Both the position numbers and the translations under genes were made by a program. A DNA stretch of 32,910 nt from NCBI GenBank assembly GCA_031273395.1, contig JAISRX010000289.1, positions 1-32,910 of the forward strand, read 5' to 3'. The notes beneath the pieces are model-generated. The model was not told the origin of the DNA. It was given only the letters and a program-made list of their open reading frames with translations, and searched no databases. Below are positions 22,412 to 30,759 of this stretch, piece by piece; position 1 is the stretch's first letter; each line of letters starts with the position of its first letter. Source of the DNA: Bacteroidales bacterium. Its GTDB lineage: Bacteria > Bacteroidota > Bacteroidia > Bacteroidales > UBA4181.

Positions 22412-23230
22412 TTAAAAAACAAAGAGTGCAAGATAGGTGTAAACCATTGGCGCCGCCAGCAGCACGGCGTCGAAGCGGTCGAGAATACCGCCGTGTCCGG
22501 GAAGGAAACGTCCGGAGTCCTTCATGTTCATGTTTCGTTTCAGGAGCGATTCCAGCAAGTCGCCGTAAACGCCGAAGACAACGATGACAAGCGCTATTGC
22601 CGTCCAGTGAACGCCGGCAGACAGCGGAAAGAGCCGCTGCACAAAGAACGACCCTGCAACGGTGAACAACAGTCCGCCGAAAAATCCCTCCCACGACTTT
22701 TTCGGTGAAATACGCTCAAACAAACGATGTTTTCCCAATACAATGCCCGTCAGGTATGCAAAAGTGTCGTTAGTCCACAGCAAAATAAAAAAGCCTGCAA
22801 GGATACCGGGAGCATATTGTTGTCCGGGAGGCGGGAAAACCAGCCGGTTGCACAAGGCGAAAGGCAATGCGACATATACGACGCCCATAATGATGTAAGC
22901 CGCCCCACGAAAGGAAAAATTTCCCCTGCGGTAGATGCGGCATATCAGGAAGGCTACGTACAGCGGGACGAGCAAGAGAAATATTCCGGCGTCCACCGCT
23001 TTTTGTACGTAAAAAAAACTGCCGGCGAAAAGAAAAACACCGGTCAACACGCCGGACACGATGTCGGCGCGTGTTTGATCGCCGGCAATGATGCCGTAAA
23101 ATTCGAGCAGCGACCACGCCACTATCACCCCGAATACGCCCGCGTAAGCATACGGATGCCACATGATTGAGCCGATGATGACCGCAACAAAGACAGCTCC
23201 GGAAAGCGCGCGCTTAACGAGATTATTCAA
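22412..23230 (-). CDS. cdsA: Phosphatidate cytidylyltransferase (CDP-diglyceride synthase)
   Basis: CdsA makes CDP-diacylglycerol from phosphatidate and CTP, the branch point of phospholipid synthesis in the inner membrane. The 272-residue protein has about eight membrane segments and the family signature SLLKRNMNMKDSGRFLPGHG (about 228-247), followed by GILDRFDAV. The start is a TTG at 23230 that overlaps the end of the DUF2007 gene by eight bases; the first in-frame ATG is at residue 24 and would remove the first membrane segment, so TTG is the better choice. It stands in the conserved Bacteroidota order rsfS-ftsH-DUF2007-cdsA. Confidence 0.93.
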   Translation of the reverse strand: MNNLVKRALSGAVFVAVIIGSIMWHPYAYAGVFGVIVAWSLLEFYGIIAGDQTRADIVSGVLTGVFLFAGSFFYVQKAVDAGIFLLLVPLYVAFLICRIYRRGNFSFRGAAYIIMGVVYVALPFALCNRLVFPPPGQQYAPGILAGFFILLWTNDTFAYLTGIVLGKHRLFERISPKKSWEGFFGGLLFTVAGSFFVQRLFPLSAGVHWTAIALVIVVFGVYGDLLESLLKRNMNMKDSGRFLPGHGGILDRFDAVLLAAPMVYTYLALFVF

Positions 23231-23426
23231 TGCGGAAACCTTTTATGAGTTCCGTTGCCATATTTTCATCTTCGGGCTGCACATGCAGTTCTATCTCTCC
23301 GAAAAGATACGCGGAGACCTTTTTGTTCACCACCACCGCTTCTATATTTTCTTCGGCAAGCAAATCCTTTACCATTGTCGCCTTATATTCCTGATCGGTG
23401 GAATACACACATTTCCAATCGTCCAT
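23223..23426 (-). CDS. DUF2007 family small protein
   Basis: The 67-residue soluble protein has the DUF2007 fold, a ferredoxin-like domain sometimes annotated as a putative signal-transducing protein. It shows the family pattern WKCVYSTDQEYKATMVKDLL (4-23), then EENIEAVVVNKK and EIELHVQPEDENMATELI, with no catalytic residues. It begins 11 bases after ftsH and overlaps cdsA by eight bases, so all three are likely translated from one message. Its function is not known. Confidence 0.82.
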   Translation of the reverse strand: MDDWKCVYSTDQEYKATMVKDLLAEENIEAVVVNKKVSAYLFGEIELHVQPEDENMATELIKGFRIE

Positions 23427-23437
23427 ACCTTTTCATG

Positions 23438-25450
23438 TTATATGTTTGAGGCTCCTTCCGGCGCTATTACCTTTTCGGTGCTGCCGGAAATCTCGTCTTC
23501 TTTTTTGAAGGGTCTTTTCCCGAAAATCTTTTCAAGGTCTTCCGCAAAGATGACTTCCTTTTCCAGTAACAGTTCGGCTAATTTGGTCAATCCCTCCCTG
23601 TGGTTCAGCAAAATTTCCTTTGCCTGCAGGTATGCCTTGGCTACCAGCCCAAAGGCTTCCTTGTCGATTTCTTCCGATGTTTTGTCGCTGTATGGTTTGG
23701 TGAAGGCATATTCCGTTTGTCCCGACGAGTCGTAGAAACTCATGTTGCCCAACTGCTTGCCCATCCCGTAATAGCTCACCATTGCATAAGCCTGTTTGGT
23801 CACCCGTTCGAGGTCGTTGAGCGCGCCGGTGGAAATGGTATGGAAAATCATTTCTTCGGCAGCCCTGCCGCCCAGGGTGGCGCACATTTCTTCAAAAAGC
23901 TGTTCCACCGTGGTGATTTGCCTTTCTTCCGGCTGGTACCATGCAGCGCCCAGCGCCCGTCCGCGCGGAATGATGGTGACTTTCAGCAGGGGGTGGGCGT
24001 GTTCAAGCATCCAGCTTACGGTGGCGTGTCCCGCTTCGTGGTAGGCGATGGTGCGTTTTTCCTGTTGGGTGATGATTTTGTTTTTGCGTTCCAGCCCGCC
24101 GACAATGCGATCCACGGCGTCCAGAAAGTCCTGCTTTTCAACATTTTTCTTATCTTTCCGGGCAGCTATCAGGGCGGCTTCGTTGCACACGTTGGCAATG
24201 TCGGCGCCGGAGAATCCGGGCGTCTGTCGAGCCAGAAAATCGGTGTCCAGTCCGGGTTCTATCTTCAACGGGCGAAGATGCACCTGAAAGATTTCTTTCC
24301 GTTCGTTTACATCGGGCAGTTCCACGTGTATTTGCCGGTCAAAGCGACCTGCACGCAACAGCGCCTTGTCGAGAATATCGGCGCGGTTGGTTGCCGCCAG
24401 AATGATGATCCCCACGTTGGTGGCAAACCCGTCCATTTCGGTGAGCAGCTGATTGAGCGTGTTTTCGCGTTCGTCGTTGGTGCCGAAGTTGGGATTTTTC
24501 CCGCGCGCGCGTCCTATGGCGTCGATTTCGTCAATGAAAATGATACACGGAGATTTATCTTTCGCCTGTTTGAACAAATCGCGTACACGGGAAGCGCCCA
24601 CCCCTACAAACATTTCTACAAAATCGGATCCCGACATGGAGAAAAACGGCACATTTGCTTCTCCTGCAACGGCTTTGGCAAGCAGTGTTTTGCCGGTGCC
24701 GGGAGGACCTACCAGCAATGCGCCCTTGGGAATTTTTCCGCCCAGATCGGTATATTTATCCGGGTTTTTCAGAAAATCAACAATTTCCTTTATTTCTATC
24801 TTTGCTTCTTCCAGTCCGGCAACATCCTTAAAATCGACCTTTACGGTGTTGTTTTCCTTGTCGAATATCTGCGCCCGCGATTTGCCCACGCTGAAGATGC
24901 CGCCCCCGGCTCCCCCGGTCATCCGGCGGAAGAAAAACATCCATAAGGCAATCAGCAGCGCGAAAGGCAGGATCCAGCTGAGCGTTTCTCCCCAGAAATC
25001 TTTCCGCTCGCCATACGAAACAGGGATACGCTGCATGAGCGGCAAGTCCTTCTGCAGTTCGGTCAAATCCGTTTTAAAATCGCTCGCATCCCCTATTTTC
25101 ATTATGAACTGAGGCCCGCTTGACGGTTCTTTGCCTTCCTTGAAGTACTCGCGATATTTGCCTTCCTTTATCCTCTCCGGTTTCACATAGATGTCCGCCT
25201 CTCTCAGATTGATAACAACAATTTTTTCAATATCGCCGGATTGAATCATCTCTTTTCGGAGAAAGTCTCCGTAGTCCATTTCCACCGCCTGCGATCCGAA
25301 ATGAAAAAACTGCATCCCGATGAATATCGCGAATAAAGCGATATACAACCAGTAGATACTTACTTTCGGCTTTTTCATCGGACTGTTTTGCCGATTATTC
25401 CCGGGCGGGACAGGATTTCTTCCTCCCTGTGACATATTTTCGTTCATCAT
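23438..25450 (-). CDS. ftsH: ATP-dependent zinc metalloprotease FtsH
   Basis: The 670-residue hexameric inner membrane protease extracts and degrades membrane and regulatory proteins. Order of parts: two membrane segments (about 33-50 and 157-176) with a periplasmic domain between; AAA module with Walker A GPPGTGKT (248-255), pore loop [10 protein letters not shown] (281-290), Walker [16 protein letters not shown] (303-317) and the second region of homology ending in RAGRFDRQ (about 366-373); zinc site HEAGH (471-475), with the third ligand in [11 protein letters not shown]. The ATG follows the rsfS stop directly with no gap. The unusually polar N-terminus ([20 protein letters not shown]) is typical of Bacteroidota. 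Confidence 0.98.
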   Translation of the reverse strand: MMNENMSQGGRNPVPPGNNRQNSPMKKPKVSIYWLYIALFAIFIGMQFFHFGSQAVEMDYGDFLRKEMIQSGDIEKIVVINLREADIYVKPERIKEGKYREYFKEGKEPSSGPQFIMKIGDASDFKTDLTELQKDLPLMQRIPVSYGERKDFWGETLSWILPFALLIALWMFFFRRMTGGAGGGIFSVGKSRAQIFDKENNTVKVDFKDVAGLEEAKIEIKEIVDFLKNPDKYTDLGGKIPKGALLVGPPGTGKTLLAKAVAGEANVPFFSMSGSDFVEMFVGVGASRVRDLFKQAKDKSPCIIFIDEIDAIGRARGKNPNFGTNDERENTLNQLLTEMDGFATNVGIIILAATNRADILDKALLRAGRFDRQIHVELPDVNERKEIFQVHLRPLKIEPGLDTDFLARQTPGFSGADIANVCNEAALIAARKDKKNVEKQDFLDAVDRIVGGLERKNKIITQQEKRTIAYHEAGHATVSWMLEHAHPLLKVTIIPRGRALGAAWYQPEERQITTVEQLFEEMCATLGGRAAEEMIFHTISTGALNDLERVTKQAYAMVSYYGMGKQLGNMSFYDSSGQTEYAFTKPYSDKTSEEIDKEAFGLVAKAYLQAKEILLNHREGLTKLAELLLEKEVIFAEDLEKIFGKRPFKKEDEISGSTEKVIAPEGASNI

Positions 25451-25798
25451 TTAATGACTGTTTAATTCGTTAATATGAGTGATTTTACCATCACCCCACA
25501 ATTCTTCCAGTTTATAGCGTTCCCTGACCGACTGTTGAAAGATATGCACGACAGCATTGCCGTAATCTAACAACACCCATTCGCCATTGTTTGTTCCTTC
25601 AATGGAATACGGACGAACATGTCCGTGCGTCCTGGTTTCCTTTTCCACGGATTCGGCAATGGCATTGACCTGCGTGCGGGAATCTCCGTGGCATATTACA
25701 AAACAACCGCATGCGGCATTCTCCACCTCAGTCAGATCAATACATGTTACCTGACGTCCCTTTTTTTCGAGAATGCCTCTTATAATGTTCTCTATCAA
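25451..25798 (-). CDS. rsfS: Ribosomal silencing factor RsfS (YbeB/Iojap family)
   Basis: RsfS binds ribosomal protein uL14 and blocks subunit joining when nutrients are scarce. The 115-residue protein shows IDLTEVENAACGCFVICHGD (21-40), TQVNAIAESVEKE and GEWVLLDYGNAVVHIFQQ (72-89), followed by YKLEELWGD, all characteristic. No ATG is available; the frame opens after a TAA at 25825 and possible starts are TTG 25798 or CTG 25816, which would add six residues and align better with longer relatives. ftsH follows with no gap. This is the first gene of the five-gene operon. Confidence 0.9.
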   Translation of the reverse strand: MIENIIRGILEKKGRQVTCIDLTEVENAACGCFVICHGDSRTQVNAIAESVEKETRTHGHVRPYSIEGTNNGEWVLLDYGNAVVHIFQQSVRERYKLEELWGDGKITHINELNSH

Positions 25799-25845
25799 AT
25801 TATTACTCTCTATCAGATTTTTTTACCCTTTTTACCAAAATGGGA

Positions 25846-25853
25846 CAAATTTA
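25846..25853 (-). promoter_or_regulatory. Candidate -7 box for the rsfS-ftsH-cdsA operon
   Basis: On the minus strand TAAATTTG fits TAnnTTTG exactly, 30-48 bases before the possible rsfS starts. A TTTG lies only 12 bases upstream of it, too close for the usual spacing, so the upstream box is not convincing. Confidence 0.4.
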
Positions 25854-25973
25854 CATAAAAAAATTCAAATCACAGCGAAAGGATAAATCTTTGTCCAAAT
25901 CTTTTCGGTAACCCGCACTCTCAAGTTCTAAATACGGTAAAATCAACATCTTGTTTTCTTGTCTTCGTGGGTC

Positions 25974-26078
25974 ATTCTTTTTTTGAGGCGCTATCCGCAG
26001 CAAATGGTAATATGCAGGCAGAAAATACACCCGTTCCTGCGGGATTTTCCTTGCCGGTCACAGCGGTTTTTCTACCGG
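25974..26078 (+). repeat. Dispersed repeat family 1, copy B
   Basis: This copy is inverted relative to 7157-7262 and aligns with it without gaps, about 12 differences in 105 bases. It fills the intergenic region between tamB and rsfS (25799-26174), which holds no gene; short frames across it translate the repeat. A GTAGAGACG-type palindrome follows 26 bases later, so the two repeat types are again neighbours. Confidence 0.85.
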
Positions 26079-26104
26079 CAAACAGTCCCTGGTATTGCGT
26101 CGTC

Positions 26105-26132
26105 GTGGAGACGCGGCATGCCGCGTCTCTAC
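26105..26132. repeat. Palindrome of the GAGACG family, 28 bp
   Basis: GAGACGCGGC ATGCCGCGTCTC is a perfect 22-base palindrome (26108-26129), extended by one wobble and two pairs to 28 bases. Its arms match the palindrome at 6915-6942 while the core differs. It lies 43 bases after the tamB stop and may also act as a terminator hairpin for tamB or as mRNA 3' end protection. Confidence 0.8.
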
Positions 26133-26174
26133 CATCGCGCGTACCATACGGCGCGGTTGTCCCGACATGCGTTA

Positions 26175-29100
26175 TCAGCCGTTTCCGGGAGTTTCGTCCG
26201 GTTTGTCTTTTTCCTGCAACAACCATTCGGTTTCTTCCTTTTTGCGGAAAAAGATATCTTTCACACGGTTGAAATCTTCACGGTAAAGTAATCCTATGCC
26301 TTGCGTGTAAGGCGCCTGAATAAAATATTGTTCGTTGGAACGATTGAACGCTTTAAACCGTAATTTTCCGCTTTTGTTAAGTTTGGCGTCGAAAGTAAAG
26401 TCGCCCAAGACATTGCTTGATGTTTCCGCCGCTTTCATGCCGCCTACTTCATAATTTACATGAATACTCCACACGTCGGTTGACAGGTCCATTCCGAAAT
26501 TTTGCCCTTCCGTTCCCATGCCCGGATGGTAGGACAGGTTTACGTCAAAGTTATTGCTCCATTGGGAAAGCATGCGGCTTAACTGGCTGGTCATAAATTC
26601 CGAAGCGGTTCCCAGCGCCATCGTTTCCACCCCCGACGACCCGGACGGGTTTTCCGTGTTTTTTACGGACATGGACGGCTCGACGTAAAATCGGTTCATG
26701 ATCAGCAACCAGAGAAATTGTTGCGACAGTTCTTCATCGGTGTTGGTGGCGGCGCTGAGAAACGAACGGATTTCCTGCTGCGCGTTGGGCATCACCAGTT
26801 CAAACCTGACATTGGGGTCGGTCAGTTTGTTGGTGATGTGCAACACACATTCCACTACTACAGACCGGTTGACTCCGTTTTCATTGACGCTTCCCATCAA
26901 ATCGGACAGGGGCGGCTTGGTGGTATATTTTGCCTTCAGATTGAGCAAAGCGTCCGTGGGGCTTCCGTTCCAGGTGATCATTCCGCCTTTCTCAAGAACG
27001 AAATGTTTGTTGAATACGTTTTGTACCGTGAACAGATAGTCGCCTTCCTCAACAACGTAAGTGCCGAACATGTCGAACCGGTTATTGGTAATGTTGAGTG
27101 AAATGTTTCCCGTTCCCTTTGCCCGCACGATGTCCCCGATTTTTGAGTCGAAAATAAGCTGTACTTCCGCTTCCGGGGTAACGTCCACGGAAAGGTTGAT
27201 CGTTGTTTTCTGTTCTTCCTGTGCTTCGCCGGCGGAACCGGCGGGGCGGTAACGTTTTCTGAAATTGGTTGCATATTTTCTCGGGCGCACGGTGTGGTCA
27301 ACAAACGATATGAACGAGGTGTGCGCGACGTCTTCGTTTGAAACGATGGGAATGTTGAAAAGGGTATTTTTTGCCGTGCGGACGTTGATGTTCATGGTCA
27401 GGTCGTTGGGATTTCCCGTAATGCGTATGTTTCCTCCGGCAAAGGCTTTTCCGTAAAACGATTCGTTGTCGCGTTCGGTGGTGTTCAGCACTTCCAGGTT
27501 GCCGGTATTGAGCTGTATGTTGAGTTGCAGTGTGCGCAAATGCTGTGCGGTAATGCTTCCGTTCAGTTTTCCGGTATTTCCGAAACGGTCCTGTATTTGT
27601 ATGTCGTTGAACAGAACGACATTGTTGCGAATATCCGCATTACCCGAACAGCTGTACCGTGTTTTGGTATAGTCCAGCGTCAGGGCGGTATTTTGAAGCC
27701 GGGCGGTTCCGTTCAGCAACGGGGCGTCCACCGTTCCGGTGAGTTGCGCCTGAATGGATACGGCGCCTTCCATGTTCGTGAAAATGTTTTCGATGTAGGG
27801 CTGGAAAACCGTTGCCGGCGCATTTTCCACCTGTATGTCGAAGTTCAGATTTTTTCCGGAAATATTGTAGTTGCCGTGTGCATAAAGGGTGCGCAGGTCG
27901 TTGAGAAGGGATTCCGCATCTACATACACGTTCCGGTCGGAGGCGTTCCACGCGGCGGACAGGTTGGTATCCCCGAACAATCCGCCGTTCAGTGAAAAGT
28001 CCTTGACGTGCATGTCCGAAACGAGAACGGGTATCCGGTACAGGTTCGACAGTGAAACCGTGCCGTTTGCCGTACCGCCGAACATCATGTTTTTGAATTG
28101 CAGGGACGAATTTAATACCGACAGATTGACGTTTTTCACGTTGACCAGCAGTTTGTCCTCCTCCTGTGTGGAAATCACCCCGGCGACGGCTATTTCCTGT
28201 CCCGGTCTTTTTATTTGCAGATTGTTGATGGCAATTCGCGAAGAATCGATCAGTATTCCCTGATGCGTGATTGCCCACCGATCGCCCGAAGTGGTGATTT
28301 GTCCCGGATCGGTAAAGATGCTGATCAGCGGTATTTTTCCTTTCGTCCGGTTTTCAAAAAAAACGCGCGAATGCAGGGCGCCCTTGTTCAGCACCGAATC
28401 CCAGTTGTTCCAGCTGACGCTCACGTCCACGCTGTCCGACTGTGCATTGAGCATCAGCGAAAAATTTTCAAACGAAATGTTGCGGTTCCATTTAAAGATG
28501 CGGCTTCCCGCGGTCAGTTGAAAAACGGTGTCTTTGGTGGCGCCGGTGACGAAGAAATCCCGCCATATTTTTCCGTTGAAATACATGGACGGGACAGTCA
28601 ATGCAAACTGAACGTCTTTCTGCGAAGGGTTGTATATTCCTTCCAGGCGACTGCCCTTCATGATGTGAAATTCGTCCAGAAAGAAATACGTCAGTTTCTC
28701 CGTGTCTTTAAATTCGGCTTCAAACCGGAATTTGTTTTGCGACAAACTGTCCGGATCGGTTGAAGACGCACTCCATGCCGGCGCGTAGTTTTTCACGAGC
28801 GACAGGAACGATTCGGGCAGTTTCAGGAACTGATACTGTCCGAATATTTCGGCGTCGAGGATGTCGGAACGGAGAATGAAACTGTTGGTGTCCTTGATGT
28901 TTTTGGTGAAAAGGAGGAGGTTGTTGATTTCTATTTCCCGGTTTTTCCTGCGGATCAGCGAATTTTCCAGCCTGAAATCCCCCATCACGTTGTCGATGTT
29001 TGTTCCGGAGAAACCGGCTGTAATGCTGAACGATACAAATGAGGAAGTATCCTCGTCGGCGAGTTTCAGGGGGTAGAGTTTTGCGCGTTCCACGTTTGCC

Positions 29101-30716
29101 CAAAAGTCGAATGAAGGAACGGCGGGGTTTGTCAGATCGACCTTGCCGGAAAAGTCCATTTTGATGTTCGGCTCGTCGATGCTCAGTTTTCCGTCGTACA
29201 TCCGGTTGTTGATCGCTCCGTTGACGGAAATGTCGCGGTACGAATAATCTTTCAGGTAAACGCTTTTGATCAGCCCTTCGATGGTGGCGCGAATGTTTCC
29301 CGGTCCCGACGCAACGCCCTCCACCATACCGTTCATGGTGATTTTTCCGATGGAAGGCTGTTTCAGCAGCTGTCCCAGATGAAACTGTTCGGTGTTCAGC
29401 TTGCCGCGAAAGGTAAAGGAGGTGTCTTCAGCCGCAACGGGCTTGATAGCCAAGTCGGTGGACAGGTTGCCCAGATTGGTGGAGAAAGTGCCGTAGGTGA
29501 CGAAATCGTCGAAAAATCCGGTGAAATTGCCCACAAACCGTATTTCTTTCAGCCGTTTCATGGTTTCCGGAAGGATAATGTGTCCTGTTTCCGCCCGCGA
29601 TGTACGGATTTGTTCCATATCGGCAGGGCAGGTGGTTAAATCGGCGACGTCGGCGTAAATAAAGGTGGATCGGATGTCGGGCAAACCTTTCAGGTCGAAA
29701 TTGCATTGCACGTTCGACCGGCTTCCGCAGGTGATATGGATGTTTTCGCCTTTCAGGTTGTCTATCGTCCCCGTGACCGTTCCCGTCATCAGCGCAAACG
29801 ACGGATATTCCCCGAAAACGGGAACAAAACAGGACAGTTCGCAAAAATCTACCTTCGACGCGGTAACGTTAATGTTCATGTTTACCTTCGAGATGAATTG
29901 TCCGTTGCCGAAATCCTGAAACGAACGGAACACGAACGAAACATCGTCGGCGCGAATTTCGGATGCGTCGGTGATAATGTGTACGTCTTTGAAGGAAAGG
30001 TGGCTGGAATTGACAAAAAAGTCGGCGGACAGCGAACGTACTTCAAGCCCGCACTGTTCGGAGCAGGCAAGTTTGCGGATGCGGAACCGGACGCCCTTTT
30101 CGGATTCGTTGCCCGGTCGGAAGTCGGAAACATGCAGGTTAAGGTGTGAAATGCGAAGGTTTGCATAATCCATGCCGAACGGACGGTCGAACGTTTTTGT
30201 GGGATTGGTGAAGGAGAACCGGCAATCGTCCAGTTCGATGTGTTGTATGTCGAAATCCCAGCGCGGGGCGACGTCGGAGCTGTCCTTCGATTTTAATTTT
30301 TCGATGATGAATTTGATGTTGATTTCGTCCCGTTCGGGGTCGAGGGCAAAACGGATGTCCGCCCGACGGAGTATTGCCTTGCGAATACTGATTTGGCGCG
30401 ACGAAAAAGCAAACAGGTTCAGCCGTCCGATGATTTCGGGGGCGTACAGGATGGTATCGCCACGAAGCCCGGTGACGTAAAGATCGGTTACCGTCACGCG
30501 GTTGAACCACGACACCCGGACGTGTGAAAGGGAAATATGATTGCCCAATTCCTTTGACAGCCACACGGTAACCTTTTCCGCTACCTTGTTTTGTACCCGG
30601 TCGCTGTTGATCAGAAAGAACAGTCCCGTCGGCAGGGAAATGATGACCAGCAACACTATCAGTCCTATTTTTTTTAGCTTTTTGATATGCTTGTATTTTA
30701 ATGTTGTAACATACAA
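26175..30716 (-). CDS. tamB: TamB-like translocation/assembly module protein (AsmA/DUF490 family)
   Basis: The 1513-residue protein has one N-terminal membrane anchor (LIVLLVIISLPTGLFFLINS, about 19-38) followed by a very long periplasmic beta-rich region and a C-terminal DUF490 domain (about 1120-1470; GTYVVEEGDYLFTVQNVF and FVLEKGGMITWNGSPTDA are its hallmarks). Such proteins form a hydrophobic groove bridging inner and outer membranes and are implicated in outer membrane protein assembly or phospholipid transport. Bacteroidota often have a TamL partner; none is in this window. The frame opens just after a TGA and the only start keeping the basic residues before the anchor is TTG 30716. It follows dnaX by 43 bases on the same strand and may be co-transcribed. 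Confidence 0.9.
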   Translation of the reverse strand: MYVTTLKYKHIKKLKKIGLIVLLVIISLPTGLFFLINSDRVQNKVAEKVTVWLSKELGNHISLSHVRVSWFNRVTVTDLYVTGLRGDTILYAPEIIGRLNLFAFSSRQISIRKAILRRADIRFALDPERDEINIKFIIEKLKSKDSSDVAPRWDFDIQHIELDDCRFSFTNPTKTFDRPFGMDYANLRISHLNLHVSDFRPGNESEKGVRFRIRKLACSEQCGLEVRSLSADFFVNSSHLSFKDVHIITDASEIRADDVSFVFRSFQDFGNGQFISKVNMNINVTASKVDFCELSCFVPVFGEYPSFALMTGTVTGTIDNLKGENIHITCGSRSNVQCNFDLKGLPDIRSTFIYADVADLTTCPADMEQIRTSRAETGHIILPETMKRLKEIRFVGNFTGFFDDFVTYGTFSTNLGNLSTDLAIKPVAAEDTSFTFRGKLNTEQFHLGQLLKQPSIGKITMNGMVEGVASGPGNIRATIEGLIKSVYLKDYSYRDISVNGAINNRMYDGKLSIDEPNIKMDFSGKVDLTNPAVPSFDFWANVERAKLYPLKLADEDTSSFVSFSITAGFSGTNIDNVMGDFRLENSLIRRKNREIEINNLLLFTKNIKDTNSFILRSDILDAEIFGQYQFLKLPESFLSLVKNYAPAWSASSTDPDSLSQNKFRFEAEFKDTEKLTYFFLDEFHIMKGSRLEGIYNPSQKDVQFALTVPSMYFNGKIWRDFFVTGATKDTVFQLTAGSRIFKWNRNISFENFSLMLNAQSDSVDVSVSWNNWDSVLNKGALHSRVFFENRTKGKIPLISIFTDPGQITTSGDRWAITHQGILIDSSRIAINNLQIKRPGQEIAVAGVISTQEEDKLLVNVKNVNLSVLNSSLQFKNMMFGGTANGTVSLSNLYRIPVLVSDMHVKDFSLNGGLFGDTNLSAAWNASDRNVYVDAESLLNDLRTLYAHGNYNISGKNLNFDIQVENAPATVFQPYIENIFTNMEGAVSIQAQLTGTVDAPLLNGTARLQNTALTLDYTKTRYSCSGNADIRNNVVLFNDIQIQDRFGNTGKLNGSITAQHLRTLQLNIQLNTGNLEVLNTTERDNESFYGKAFAGGNIRITGNPNDLTMNINVRTAKNTLFNIPIVSNEDVAHTSFISFVDHTVRPRKYATNFRKRYRPAGSAGEAQEEQKTTINLSVDVTPEAEVQLIFDSKIGDIVRAKGTGNISLNITNNRFDMFGTYVVEEGDYLFTVQNVFNKHFVLEKGGMITWNGSPTDALLNLKAKYTTKPPLSDLMGSVNENGVNRSVVVECVLHITNKLTDPNVRFELVMPNAQQEIRSFLSAATNTDEELSQQFLWLLIMNRFYVEPSMSVKNTENPSGSSGVETMALGTASEFMTSQLSRMLSQWSNNFDVNLSYHPGMGTEGQNFGMDLSTDVWSIHVNYEVGGMKAAETSSNVLGDFTFDAKLNKSGKLRFKAFNRSNEQYFIQAPYTQGIGLLYREDFNRVKDIFFRKKEETEWLLQEKDKPDETPGNG

Positions 30717-30759
30717 ATATCAAACCAGTTTTTATTTATCCGCCCTGTTTTTTATGAAA

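Noticed and set aside
23600-24946. Open frame of 448 codons on the plus strand
   Set aside because: It is antisense to ftsH, whose catalytic motifs are intact.
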